This document shows positions 11,677-22,932 of a stretch of 64,000 nt of DNA, piece after piece. The notes beneath the pieces are model-generated. The model worked only from the letters and a program-made list of their open reading frames with translations, was not told where the DNA came from and did no database searches. The stretch is taken from contig JALMLS010000322.1 in assembly GCA_038496445.1 (NCBI GenBank), positions 682,001 through 746,000 of the forward strand. Reading direction: 5' to 3'. Both the position numbers and the translations under genes were made by a program. The DNA comes from Trichosphaerium sp. ATCC 40318 (Eukaryota; Discosea; Flabellinia; Trichosidae). Every line of letters starts with the position of its first letter. Position 1 is the first letter of the stretch.

Positions 11677-12497
11677 TTACACTAGGTTTTCAGGAATTGG
11701 TAATGCCGTATCTTCATAGAACAAATGATACTCACTAGCCATTAATCCATGACGTGCCATTGCAACACGATGATGTATACCAGCACAAAGAGCCATTTGT
11801 AAGAGTTGTGGTTCACAAGCAACAGCATTACCACGTGTCTTTTTTAAGCAAGCTTCTACCTCTTCATGTGGTTTCTTACACCAAAGAGAACCAAGAAACC
11901 TCATTCTAGAAAAGTCGTGAAGAACCATACCAGCAATATTCTCAACCTCACTGTTAGAATCAAATGCGTCTTTCTCTGCTTGCATAATCAGTTTTTCCAT
12001 CTCTGGTGCTGGTGGGAAGCCAGTATCATCCTCGTCGTCTGGATTAGGGCCTTTTAATGACTAAATACAATAAGCGTGAATTTAACTTTCGTTTTACGCT
12101 ATAAATACGTTTGAAATACATAATAAGAGCTATTTAAACAACGTACAGCGTCTCCACTAAAGTGATCCTCAAAAAACTCGTTCATATACCCAACAAGAGT
12201 GCTATGGATATCCTTGCAAGCAGTACTGTCGAAATTGTTCTTTTCCATGCAGTTGTCGTAAGCGTCGTATTGCTTACTAAACAACGCTGATGATAGGCAC
12301 GAATAGAAGTCTGATTGTAACTCATTACATTCCTCTGACTCCACGTCTCCATAGTCGCACTCAGCAATTATATGCTTTTGAACATGAGCACATGCATCTA
12401 GAGTGTCAGAGAAGTCTTGAGACCACTCACTCCATTGATCATTCATAGCTAGAGCTTGTTTTATTTGACTTTTTACATACTTTTTTAATTTACACAT
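11677..12497 (-). CDS. Cysteine-containing helical protein, unknown
   Basis: Two exons, 12147-12497 and 11677-12060, joined in phase 0 by an intron with donor GTACGT; about 244 residues. The first part has regularly spaced cysteines (DACAHVQKHIIAECDYG, NCMEKNNFDSTACKD) within helices, reminiscent of twin-CX9C-like helical hairpins though the spacing is not exact. The second part repeats a similar pattern (CLKKTRGNAVACEPQLLQMALC). No signal peptide. A mitochondrial intermembrane-space or other disulfide-stapled role is inference only. Splice frame and composition make it a real gene with good confidence, but the function is unknown. Confidence 0.65.
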
Positions 12498-12568
12498 TTT
12501 TATCGATCAAAGGGTATGCCTATTGGTACAATAGAACCCTTTGGTTACGTTTTCTACCTCGTCTACGC

Positions 12569-12795
12569 TTAAAACTCAAACTGAACTCCACTAATATGCT
12601 GATCGATGTCTTGCTTCTATGAGACGCGTTAAAAATGATCGTAAACGCCTATCGTACGTTTTTCAGGTCTTGACGTTGCTTTATAGAGTACTTTTCGCTT
12701 GCACCTGCTACTGCACCCAGAACCGCTGAAATAGCGACCGCGCTGCATACTAGTGTTACAATACTTGTTATAGTAGATATGATAAGGTTCCCCAT
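12569..12795 (-). CDS. Small single-pass membrane protein (61 aa)
   Basis: Starts MGNLIISTITSIVTLVCSAV with a glycine/alanine-rich transmembrane helix to about residue 31, then a charged tail EKYSIKQRQDLKN. A 41-nt intron at 12617-12657 (donor GTACGA, acceptor CATAG) joins KQDIDQHISGVQFEF and a stop. Without the intron the protein would end at a stop within the donor site after 48 residues. It is too short for most gene finders. Composition and frame support it; no family is recognised. Confidence 0.5.
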
Positions 12796-13132
12796 GTGTA
12801 ATAGAAATGAATAAATGACATTTCAATCTCGACAAGTGTCATCAATCTTGACATTTTGCTGAATTACTTTGACTGCAGTGCCAAATACGATGTATTTTCG
12901 CTCCTTCTGCAGTTCGTTACCTCTTTTAAAGGTGGTGTCTTTGGCTTCTTTAGTACCCTCGCTCGCCGCTATTGGAGCACAGCTAGCTATTCTTAAACCC
13001 AAGAATTATTTCAACAACCTTTATTATACTACCAATCGCGTGGAGAATACATAGAGTCCTAGAAACAGTAGCATATTCGCTGTTAGTTTCGTTTATTCCC
13101 GAAAACGCTTAAAAGCGCTACAAATACTGAAT
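12796..13132. promoter_or_regulatory. Divergent intergenic region
   Basis: Separates the small membrane protein (minus) and the FBXO31-like gene (plus). A plus ORF at 12869-13054 has no family. The inverted element CGCTTAAAAGCG lies about 20 bp before the plus-strand ATG and may be a promoter element. Confidence 0.35.
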
Positions 13133-13789
13133 ATGACCTCTGGCGCTAAAGAAGAACAAGTTCCTGGCGAAGAAAAAACTGCCTATTTCACACCATACGA
13201 CTTGCGCGGCTTTTGGCAAGGAGACAAAGGTCCCAATGGATTAGAAATGCTTCAAATAACACTTACAGATGGTTTTCTTGTAGCAACAAAGGTATTTACC
13301 GAAACTTGTTTAAACGCCCAAAACTATCGCTCTTTGCAGATTACAGGTGGTGGCCATGTGCCTGCTGGTAAAGTCAGTTGGAAAGTAGACCGCAAGCTTG
13401 GTGTTGGATCCATACAGGTATGCCGTAATTTGTTGTTAACAACACGTGACAGAAAGTTATTATTGTTTGGTTGCTAAAAAAAACGGTTATTGTTTGTCGA
13501 ACAAAGAGCTGTTGATAGCTTTCTTGTGATAGTATTTTTGATGTCAATAGGTAGCAGAGAAAGGCTTTAAAAACAGTCAATGGAGGAAAGGCAAAATAGA
13601 AGCTGTTATCAGTCCTGATAATTTTTTTTTCGTTTGGTACCTTTTTTTTTTGTATAAAGTCGTTACTGCTGACACTGTATGATCAAAAGGGAAAATGTAG
13701 AACGTGAATTTAAGCGGTTACATATTAGTGGTGATAACAATTGCGGTTACACTTTTGATCATGATCCTGTAAATTATGACTATGATTAA
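13133..13789 (+). CDS. FBXO31-type C-terminal domain protein (no F-box)
   Basis: Three exons. The core reads GFWQGDKGPNGLEMLQI, then VATKVFTETCLNAQNYRSLQITGGGHVPAGKVSW, then GFKNSQWRKGKIEAVISPDNFFFVW. This matches the C-terminal beta-barrel of human FBXO31 (Pfam Cyclin_D1_bind), including the G-GLE start, the ITGD-like NVPAG segment and the closing F-W. The second intron (donor GTACCT, phase 2) restores the final W and a short acidic tail ending NYDYD. No F-box is visible before residue 25, so it is a stand-alone domain of about 170 residues, or the F-box partner is encoded elsewhere. In FBXO31 this domain binds degradation substrates; a similar ligand role is inferred. Confidence 0.75.
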
Positions 13790-14446
13790 GACTTGAGTCA
13801 TGTGCAAAAAAAAAAAGAAGAAAGAAACAGGAAAACCTATTTAATTAGTCGCTAGTACGTTCGAAACTAATAACAACATTACTTGAACAATTTATAATTA
13901 CAACGTAGGTTTATTAACGATATAAGTAAGTTATAGAATGTAAAAATAGTCTATTCACATTGTAAATAAAAATTCTGGGAATGAGTTTCCAAGTCCACTG
14001 AGTGTCTTTGGTTTCTCTAATTTGTTATACACTTTGTCCTACTACATACAAGCTTCAAAGACTCTACTCTTGTATTATAAACCTCTACAAACACGTGAGT
14101 GTCAGCAACAAATAAGAACACTATCATTTGAATAATCTCTGCTTGTATCAACTTGTAATCGTCTGTATCTGAGATACAGTTAGTGATTTCGTGCATTAGG
14201 TTTTCTTAAGTCTAACACTTTGCGCCTTTAACTTGTTTTCAGAAATAATCCAAGACAGGAGTACGTATTAATATTAAAGATTTTGGCGTAATAGACGACA
14301 TGTCTATTTTCTCTGAAATGGGCGCTCTAACACTTGGCATTCCTAAGTTTAAAAAAGAAGATTGGGTAAGAAAAATAATGAATTGGTTGGTATATTTCAA
14401 TCAAAAAAACCTATTTACAAGAAATCCAATGTCCACAACACAAAAG
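13790..14446. other. Intergenic between convergent genes
   Basis: Convergent gap after the FBXO31-like gene and the Zn2Cys6 gene. The plus ORF at 14300-14518 lies partly over the last exon of the minus-strand gene and is its shadow. Nothing else seen. Confidence 0.5.
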
Positions 14447-16505
14447 CTATTCCATCACAGAAACTACCTCTTCCATAGAATGATTTTTGTAGAATTCGGC
14501 AATATCATGATGATCTGATGGTAAGGCAAGACCACAACGAGTGACAAACTGTAAAGGAAAAAATGAGAAATGGTTCTTTTTTAAATGTAACGAAAAAAAG
14601 ACGTACATTTATTTTGGCTTTAATGATGGGATACACTTCTGCCCATGAGTCAAGTAAAGATTTTAGCTCTTTTGCTTCAGTGTCATAACCATAATCTTCA
14701 AATGTTTTCCATGCAGCTACCATAGCAAAGCCAACAAATGGATAAATACCTTTCGCATTTTTTAGAATCGAAACCCTCTCTTTAACTCTCATAGAAGCTT
14801 CTAGTGCATCTTTACTATGTCCCAATAGATTAAATACCCAAGCAGCGCACGCATCACAGAAAAACTGTGCAATAGGCCTCTCAGGAATAGACTCAGAAAG
14901 AGCTAAAGCTTCAGATATACAAGACAAAGAAGTATTGTAATGTTTTTCGTTATTGGTTTTAACCCAATTACTAACCTATTAATAATACATTAATCGACGC
15001 TATAGTAATATTAACAACATCTCATATCGTACTTCAAACTCTGCCATTGCTTGTAATGCATTCATAAGAGTAGTAATATGATCACCATAAAGAGATGTTG
15101 TTCTTAGTTTTTGACATTGTAATTCAATTGTTTGTTTAGAAAGTTCCATTGATATTTTGTGTTTATATGATGGTATAGTAGGTGTAAACTGACATAATCT
15201 TGCATTCAGGATTTTTATATGTGACGCTAAAGAACTTTCACGAGAATTGCCTATTTGGATGATTAACGATGAGAACAACACTCAGAGTATATGAAGTCAT
15301 TCCAAAAAAGTTGTCTTTTCGTACCTTCACGTAACCTTCTTGCTGCTGTTAAACATGTCATCATTTCATCAGCAAGTGATACAAAATCAAATGCCTTCAA
15401 ACTATTTCCTGAACCAACAAGGTACGACCCCAAAACAAGCAATCCAACTGACACAATTGTTAACAAAAAACAAAACAAAGCCCAAAAAACATAACATGCT
15501 CAAAGTATGCTTTCCTGGCTTGACAACAATTAATACACTTAAAGACAAAAGAGCGTATTAGGTGACTGCCATACAGGAAGAAAAAAAATAGAAATGCAAC
15601 TGACCACGTGGTCAGATGAAACATGGTCAAAACAAAACAATAATTGTAGTTAGATTCGCACCAGCAGTGTCCACAGAAGGTTTGTCTATTATCAAATCCT
15701 TTACCCTCATTGCCATATTAGAGAACTCTCTAGCACGGTGCTTATTGCCCTGAAATAGTTGTTGTACTGCCAGCAATGAATATACACGAAAATTCGCAGG
15801 AGTGGCTGAGTCATCAAGTTAGGAATTTCGAAAAAACCTGATTTGTTTTTGAACTCACTTTTTTGAGAAAAGAAAGCGTCAAAATTAATAGGTCCCAATC
15901 TACATGCCGGTATCTTTGACCCTATGAATGCTGTTGCCATAGAAACACATGATTGGATATTACAAGCGTGAATCAAGCTGACATTTGACAAAAGAATGGC
16001 ACCCTTAACAGAATGAGTTAAAAATCTCAGTTTGTCGGTATTTAATGTGCAAACAAATGCTGTACCTGTGTTATATCCTTTCTTTTAACTCCCCTGGAGT
16101 TTATTGCGAGTACGTGGGGATGCTCTGCGAGAAGAGATTTTAAGTTTTTTTGAGCTGTTTTCTCAATGTTCAAAGCTTCTTGTAACTTCTCTATTTGGTC
16201 ATGTAAAGCTTTTTGCGTGGTTCCTGCGCTTTGTCAATGTTATGACACGCCAAATGCCGACAAGCAAGTTGATAACCGTGAACCGGGTTAAAATAATTAG
16301 CCGACGTACCTCGTTTACGACCACGACGCTTGGCGTTAGTGTACGTACATTTCGTGTTTGATTTAATACAGACGCCTGTTGTTATTTAGATACATGTACT
16401 CTCCGTATTATACGTACCACAGGGGTTGCAATGGTCGCATTTTAGATGTTTTTTACGACACGAAACGCACGAAATTGACGAGTCTTGCTTTTGTTCGCTA
16501 GTCAT
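14447..16505 (-). CDS. Zn2Cys6 transcription factor with fungal-type middle region
   Basis: Begins MTSEQKQDSSISCVSCRKKH. After a 5' intron (donor GTACGT) the full cluster has the pattern C-x2-C-x6-C-x5-C-x2-C-x6-C, followed by the basic linker AKRRGRKRG and a coiled-coil (LHDQIEKLQEAL). These are the DNA-binding and dimerisation parts of Gal4-type regulators. The middle region includes PSVDTAVGLLVLGSYLVGSG, the usual middle-homology motif of fungal-specific transcription factor domains, and continues with helices to a C-terminus ending EEVVSVME. About 450 residues. One intron has donor GTGCGA and is about 200 nt. Zn2Cys6 proteins are mostly fungal, with some in amoebozoa. It shares a 412-bp upstream region with the SRA-like gene. 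Confidence 0.85.
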
Positions 16506-16917
16506 CAAGTTTCGGCCTGAACGGTTACTTTGGAGTAAGCGAATACGTATTAAAATGGAATGTAAGATTAAAAACTCGGTCAACATTTTTATTATTTTCA
16601 CGAAGAGTGATAACCACAACGAATTCTTCAATTCTATTGTACCTCACTTATAAGCAATACGTACGTTAATACCTTGTTTTAACAAAGTCTGTTACGTTAA
16701 TTAACAGTATTCACTTTAGTACACTAGGAAAGAACTACAAACACTCTAATTAATTAAATTATAAACAATAGTACGCTATTAGTGCAGTTAAAACAAATTT
16801 CTTTGTGAAATAATAAGCAACGCCTTACATCTACACGAGAGTACCCCACTATAGTGTAGAAAGCGGTTTTTACTACTTTTAAAAATATTCCGTTGAATTG
16901 GCTAAATATCGATCAAG
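16506..16917. promoter_or_regulatory. Divergent promoter region
   Basis: 412 bp between the starts of the Zn2Cys6 gene (minus) and the SRA-like gene (plus). AT-rich with TTAATTAA-type palindromes near 16697 and 16750. It may co-regulate both; that is inference. Confidence 0.4.
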
Positions 16918-19066
16918 ATGTCTGGAAGAGTAAAAGTTTTCCGTAAAAAGGATAGTAGAGTAGAAGCACCAACATCAAGCTTACCTGCATTCGAGCCGGG
17001 AAAGAATTACAAGCGAAAATGGCTTCATGACAATTACGGAGGTATTTAATTCATCTAATTAACCTTACGAGACCCTGTAGTTTAATATAACTAACTCTAA
17101 CGCCAGGACAAACAAGCTGTGGCATATCAACGCCTCAAAACCAAAACTTTATTTTCCTTTTCTCGTATAACCACGACCGATACGATAACAGATGGACTGT
17201 ACGTTGATTTACGCATTTTCGATAAGTTTTATTTTTTATCTTCAAAACCACCCAAACTGGTCACCAAAGGCTCATCGTACTTTCTATGAGTACACCATTC
17301 ACACCATAGCAAATTTGAGGCGGTTTTTTTTTGTATTTCAATCAACTAACACTGATTGGTTAAATTATCAATCGAAACTTGGAATTCTCGCGATAAAAGT
17401 CATTACGCATGCTTATGAGAAAAAACCGCTTCATTCCATTGGCAACTTTGTCATCTTTTCGAAGAATTTTGCATTAAGAGTTGAACTATTTTCTCTTTCT
17501 TTTTTTTTTCCGGTTTGATAATTGACCTTTTGCCAGTTAATATTCTTACCTATATTTGTTTAGAAAGATGGGAATTTCATTTACGCTGGAGAAGGAGATG
17601 GAACGTTTACACGTGGGAATAGAGCTTTAAAATTCTCAAGTAAAGCTCTACTTCTATTTTTTGCAGTAAATAATAAGCAAGGCATTGTATGCTTTGTAGG
17701 ATACTTTGATTACGTAAGATATAAACTTATCAAAGCTTCAGGTACCTAAATATACAAAACAATACAAACACTCCACTTTTATTGAGAAAAAACCTCAATG
17801 TTGATCTGCACATCTCACCATGAGTGTTACTCCAACAATCAACGCTACTCTAACCCTTGATTTTTCTGAAGTTTTTTTCCTTTTTTTTTTGGTACAAAAT
17901 GACATCACGTGATTACTTGAAAAACACTTCTTCCAACTCCAATAACAAGACAAAGTTGCCTCAAAATTTCTTAGAGACCATAAATATTAATTATTACTCT
18001 AGGAAGACATAGAAGAGGTGTACAGTTTCATCTTAAGCCAAGAAGAAAAAGTACAATACCCGATTTTGTTATTAAAAGAATGAAGGAAGCACGTGCTGAG
18101 CGTCTAAAAAAGATGGAATATAAAGTACCTGGTGTTGCTGAGAGTGTTTTACAACAGATATGGGATATAAACATTCTAAAGACAAATGTAAAAGATGAGC
18201 CAGATGAAACAAGACCAAAAGAACCAGAACAACAAGTTGTCCAACTGAATGAATCAGAAAAGAAAGCAAGTTATATTAATCTTGTTTCAGATGAAGATGA
18301 AGATGACTTAAATATGGAGATTTTGGAAAAAAGAGAGAAAAAATCTTATGTTCAGTTAGATCTTGTAAGTGATGATGAAGATGAAGAAAATGAACATCAA
18401 CATGAACATGACGGACATGACAGACATGATGATCATGATGTTATAGAAATAGATACAGAAATAAACTATGAACACAACTTTACAGATGAAACAAACAGTA
18501 GAACTACTGTTAATAATAATAACATTGATGACCATCAAAATAATGTAATGGATGTTGATTATCAAGGAGAAAGAGGTTTTCTTGAGGAAGAAGAGGGAGA
18601 TGCTGAAGGAGTTACTCTTGAAGGCCTTGATACAATGGAAGAAGAAGAAGAAAACTCTGATGAAAGAAACAGATTTCAAATTGTTGAAAGACAAGAAGAA
18701 GTTCCACCTCCTCCACGTTATGATTTTGAAGGCCTTGAAGAAATGAATAATGAGGATGATGGACATCAAAACTATGAAGCTGTTGCTTTGAGCTCTGTAC
18801 AGAGAATAATAGTACCAGGTATTATTCTTTCAAAAAAAGTGATAAGAAAGAAAGGACAAACAAATAAGAGGAAGAAAACAAATAGTTCTCAAAATAATGA
18901 TAATAATCAAAGATCAAAAAAAAGAAGACGTTTAACACAGAATATACAGTTAACTCCTGGTATAACTATAACAACAAGAAAAGAACCAAGTTTGCCTGTA
19001 GTAAAACAAGAAGAACAAGAGGACGAACATGTAAGCTTTGCGAACTTCTTACAGCCAAACTTTTAA
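16918..19066 (+). CDS. SRA-like domain protein with long acidic tail
   Basis: Exons read MSGRVKVFRKKDS, then the domain: GGQTSCGISTPQ, FIFLFSYNHDRYDNRW, KDGNFIYAGEGDGTFTRGN, RALKFSSKALLLFF, FVGYFDY. This order (GISTP, IFLF, YAGEG, GN-AL, F-G-F) resembles the SRA-like domain attached to bacterial HNH/McrA-type enzymes that read modified cytosine. The rest, from about residue 190 (after KEARAERLKKMEYKVPGVAE), is a roughly 300-residue low-complexity acidic tail rich in E, D and N with basic clusters such as KKRRRLTQ, probably nuclear. Introns: one after GGA, one of about 360 nt, one of about 260 nt containing CACGTGAT. A role in recognising modified DNA is inferred; no nuclease domain is present. 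Confidence 0.65.
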
Positions 19067-19487
19067 GCCCACAAAGAAGAAAACCATGTACAATAGTTGT
19101 AATCTAGATAGAACAATAAAAATATTGTCAATTTTTTTTGTGTTAATGCCACAGGAAAGAGCCAGCTCATTGCCCCCCGACTCCATCTGAAATCTATTGC
19201 TAGATGCTCTACTCTTCATGCCCACATTGATACAAGATTATACTCTGTAGTTCGTTGCAAATAATTTTTGGGACCTTAAAGGCTGTTCGATCCGCTTGTC
19301 TTGTGTATCCAAGTTTACATTTGTTTTGCTATAAGCAGAACATGGCTTGTTTTGAAAAATACCATTTCTGCAACAACCAAAATCAACGACAGCCTGTTTT
19401 TCACAAAAGAGGGTTGGGGTTTTTTGTACAAATTTTTCAACCCTCATACTTTTTTATTCGTCACATTAATATTCCCATTGGAAACAA
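19067..19487. other. Convergent intergenic region
   Basis: Lies between the stops of the SRA-like gene and the Ariadne gene. AATAAA at about 19112 follows the plus-strand stop and may be its polyadenylation signal. Overlapping ORFs on both strands have no family resemblance. Confidence 0.45.
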
Positions 19488-22400
19488 TTACATTGCCGTA
19501 AGGCCTTCTTGTACACCTTGCAAGTATTTCTCCAAAAACTAAAAGAAGAAAAGTTAATACCAAGTCACCTGAAGGAAGAAAAAAGAAATAAAAAACGACA
19601 AAAAAAATTGAAATGAATTTGAAAAACTTTTTTGGCGATTGGCTTGTTTGTCGTACCTTTGAAGTAACACGTGTGTAGTTAGTTACATTCTCCTTCCATT
19701 TGATAAATGCTTGGTAATCAGCCTTGAATAAAATATTAGTAGCTACTCGAGTAGAGGCCTACGCGCGTAGCCAAAAAAAGCAAAAAAAAAAAAAGGGTGA
19801 CTTACAATCTTGCCGAGTTCTCTCTCGTATAGCTCTGAGAGCATGTTTGTGTGCTTTTCTAGATCCTCTTGTAGGTACTCAAATAGATTCTTTTCATCAG
19901 TTTTAGAATCATCTTGTGCAATATAAAACCCGTAGACATAAGACCATTGCAAAGCACGGCGATTCTACACAGTAAAAAATCAGTCTCTAAGAACTTAAAA
20001 TAGTCGAGTGTATAATTTTAAACACAGCAAACAGTCAATTATACATTGGAGGGTTTTATAGCCATAAATACAAACAAAAAAATAAAATACCAGCGAAAAA
20101 AGATGAAAAGAAAAAAAAACAAAGACGCCTCCCAGAGTGTTTCATTGGGACGAGCTTTAATTTGGCTCCACGTCAACTTGTTAGAAGAGCCATCTACGTA
20201 AAAACCAAAAATTCTTTGAACTACTACGCGTTTAAAAACATACCTTTAACAATTGCTCAGCAGCTTCATGAAGAAACTTAGTATCTTGTGCTCTAACAGA
20301 AAATTTATCCAAAATCTCGCTCGCTCGCGTCTCAGCATTCTTTCTTTGCTCATCAGCGACTTTCTAAACGAACACAGTGAGCATACAGACAACTTTCGGT
20401 AACTTTAAACGATTTTTGATAACAAAACACAAAAAAAAATTCAAGCTATCTACGCGCTTGAAAAATGCTCTAAAACACATCTCCTTATACGCACCATAGC
20501 GTTTCTGTGGGATTCATAACGATGAAAGTAGAACATGTACTTATCTAGCTCAGTTTTAATTTTTTGAGCTCCAACATCCTCGTCTTTAGCTTTAGATGCA
20601 TCGTATTTATTACAAGCATAGTATCCACCAGTTTCAGCACCATGTTCAGTCCAAGGACCACGGCACAACCAACAAAATTCGTAACTGAAGAAAAAAAAAA
20701 TTAGCAAGCGATGATACAAGAAGGCTCGAAAACAACACTGGGACCATCAGTAGGCTGAGCCAAAGAAAAAATACCAGTGCGCGTAGATACATACCTACAA
20801 CCGCCAGCCTCTTTCCTGCAAGTCATGTGCATACAACCACCATTCTTCTCAATAGGAGAGCTACACTTTGGGCATTTTTTTGTATTAGCAATAAGCCATT
20901 TAACATTCTCACTCTCATCTAAAGCCTAAAAACACAAAAATCAGAAAAAAAATCCATCTCAACGTTTGAATTTAGGGTTTTTTTACCTTTTCTTGCCACT
21001 TTTCAACGTCCAAGCAAGTAGCCGGTGTGTGATCACCAACATCACTATCAGCGCATTGAAAGCAGAACCTAAAAAAAATTGTTTAGCATGGACCAAATGA
21101 GATAAAAACGGAATTCATCGAAATGAACTTAGAAAAAAAAAGTTTTGACTTTTTTACACCACAGACACAATAAAATACAGTCTAAAATACGCCTTAAATA
21201 CCATCAATAGTATTGTATTAATATACAACCACTAAGACAATAAAAAGAGACAATGGTTTAGAGAAAAGAATATGAAAAGCATCTTCTTTTCTGAGAACGT
21301 ACTTGAAACCGCAAGAGCATGAAACAGGTTCTCTTCTATTTTTTCTTTCTACTTTAATAGAACAATTACATCTAGGAGCAGGACAGTACTTAACCTACAG
21401 CAGAAGAGTCAAAAAAAAAAATCGAAAAAAAAAACCACAATCAAACTGCAATTCCATACCAGTGGGTTATCTTCCACAATAGAACAATATAGCTTCTTAC
21501 GATATCTTTTGTACATTTCTTTACTAACTAGTTTCTTAAACGCGCGATCGTGAGTCAATTCGTTGCACTAGAAGAGAAAAAAACGTCAATAGACGACTTC
21601 CAATGTAAAAAAAAGAGTGAAAAACTTTTTCCAACGTAAACGCTTTTAATCGTTTAGGTGCTAATAACTTACCTTAGGCGCAGGACATTTTGTGAACGTC
21701 ACATCTGTAGTGCCTGTGATGCGAAGCTATAAAAATGAAGTGAGATTTCAGTAAAGTACACGCGAAATATCAAAAAGGAGGAAGAATAACACGAACGTTT
21801 AAAATAAAACAAATCAAAAAAAAAAAGGAGACGCGAGTGCTGAAATAAAAACGATGATTGTTACCTCTAAATACTCTCGCCAGCAGTTCTTACAGTTACG
21901 ATGGCCACACGATAGTGCAAATGTATCCTTACCCAACACATCGTCTAAGCAAATCGGACAGCACATCTATAAACAGTTTAGAAGCGTCTCATGACGATAA
22001 AAAAAAAAAAAAAAAAAAATCAAGACCGTTGTTGGCGTTTTCACTGTACAGTACCTTCTTTTTTTTATTTTTGCATTTACGCTCTTCCTCGAAAGTGGGC
22101 GAAACACCAGCAGCTTTGCAAACTTTTTCAGGGTTTTCCATGTACGCTTGTACGAGTTTTTCCTTATTCCACCTATAGTAAAATAAATCAGCACTGTGAA
22201 GGATGAAAGGCAAGTGTCAATGCGGCCAAAAGTATAATTCACAGATCAGCAACAAATCAGTTTTAAAAACGCGCTTTGGGTGCGAGATATCGTTCCGACG
22301 CGTTTGAGTGCGAAAAAAGTTGTAAAAGGCATTAAAACCTAAAACAGATCTGTGTGAAGTTGAAAAACGTACTTGAAATGGCGGATAAGTATGAGCGCTG

Positions 22401-22650
22401 CGCTTTTCGATGGTATATTAAGGAAATCCATCACTTCGTTTATAATATTTTGGCTCCGCTCTTCTAATACACTTTCCTCTAAAACCTCGAAGGATTCTGT
22501 CTTCTCCATGGGTTCATTTTGGTTGTAACCGTCCTGTAGGTCCATACTATCGTATAATTCGTACTCCATCTCGTCATACTCATCATATTCATCTCCTGAA
22601 CCCAGATCGAAGTCGTTTTCGTCATACTCGTCGTAGTCACCCTCAGACAT
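19488..22650 (-). CDS. Ariadne-type RBR E3 ubiquitin ligase
   Basis: More than ten short exons. Acidic N-terminus ([13 protein letters not shown]), UBA-like helices ([17 protein letters not shown]), RING1 (CCPICLDD ... [10 protein letters not shown]), IBR ([11 protein letters not shown] ... CSCGFKFCFQC), RING2 ([19 protein letters not shown], then [11 protein letters not shown]), and the helical Ariadne domain ([25 protein letters not shown]). The catalytic cysteine of RBR ligases is the one in NGGC and is present. These enzymes take ubiquitin from UbcH7-like E2s and, with neddylated cullins, start chains on SCF-bound substrates. That makes this gene a natural partner for the F-box proteins elsewhere in the window. 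Length is about 500 residues, normal for the family. Confidence 0.95.
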
Positions 22651-22932
22651 AATCTTTTTTCTTTGTTAACAGAATTGGTATTCCTGACTCCCTTAATCCT
22701 TACGGGAGCGCGACGTACTTATGGTTTCGTGTTGGATGAACGGTTTGTTTTTGCAGCAGCGGCTTTATTCAACGCTTTTGCTGAACTTTAAAGAAAATGA
22801 TTGACTCGCCTAGAAAAGTCACGCTTCAGTGCAACTACGCTGGCTAGATTCGGCTACAAGAGTTTTATTTTGTGCTCGAAAGAGCTGACGAAGTAGTTTA
22901 CAATTAAAAAGTTTTGTGTTTTGGCGTCTGTG

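Noticed and set aside
17192-17518. 108-codon plus ORF inside the SRA-like gene
   Set aside because: Lies in the roughly 360-nt intron between the RYDNRW and KDGNFIY exons; including it would break the conserved domain.
18356-18769. Hydrophobic minus-strand ORF of 137 codons opposite the acidic tail
   Set aside because: Complement of GAA/GAT-rich codons gives Phe/Ile-rich nonsense; the sense strand joins in frame with the SRA-like exons.
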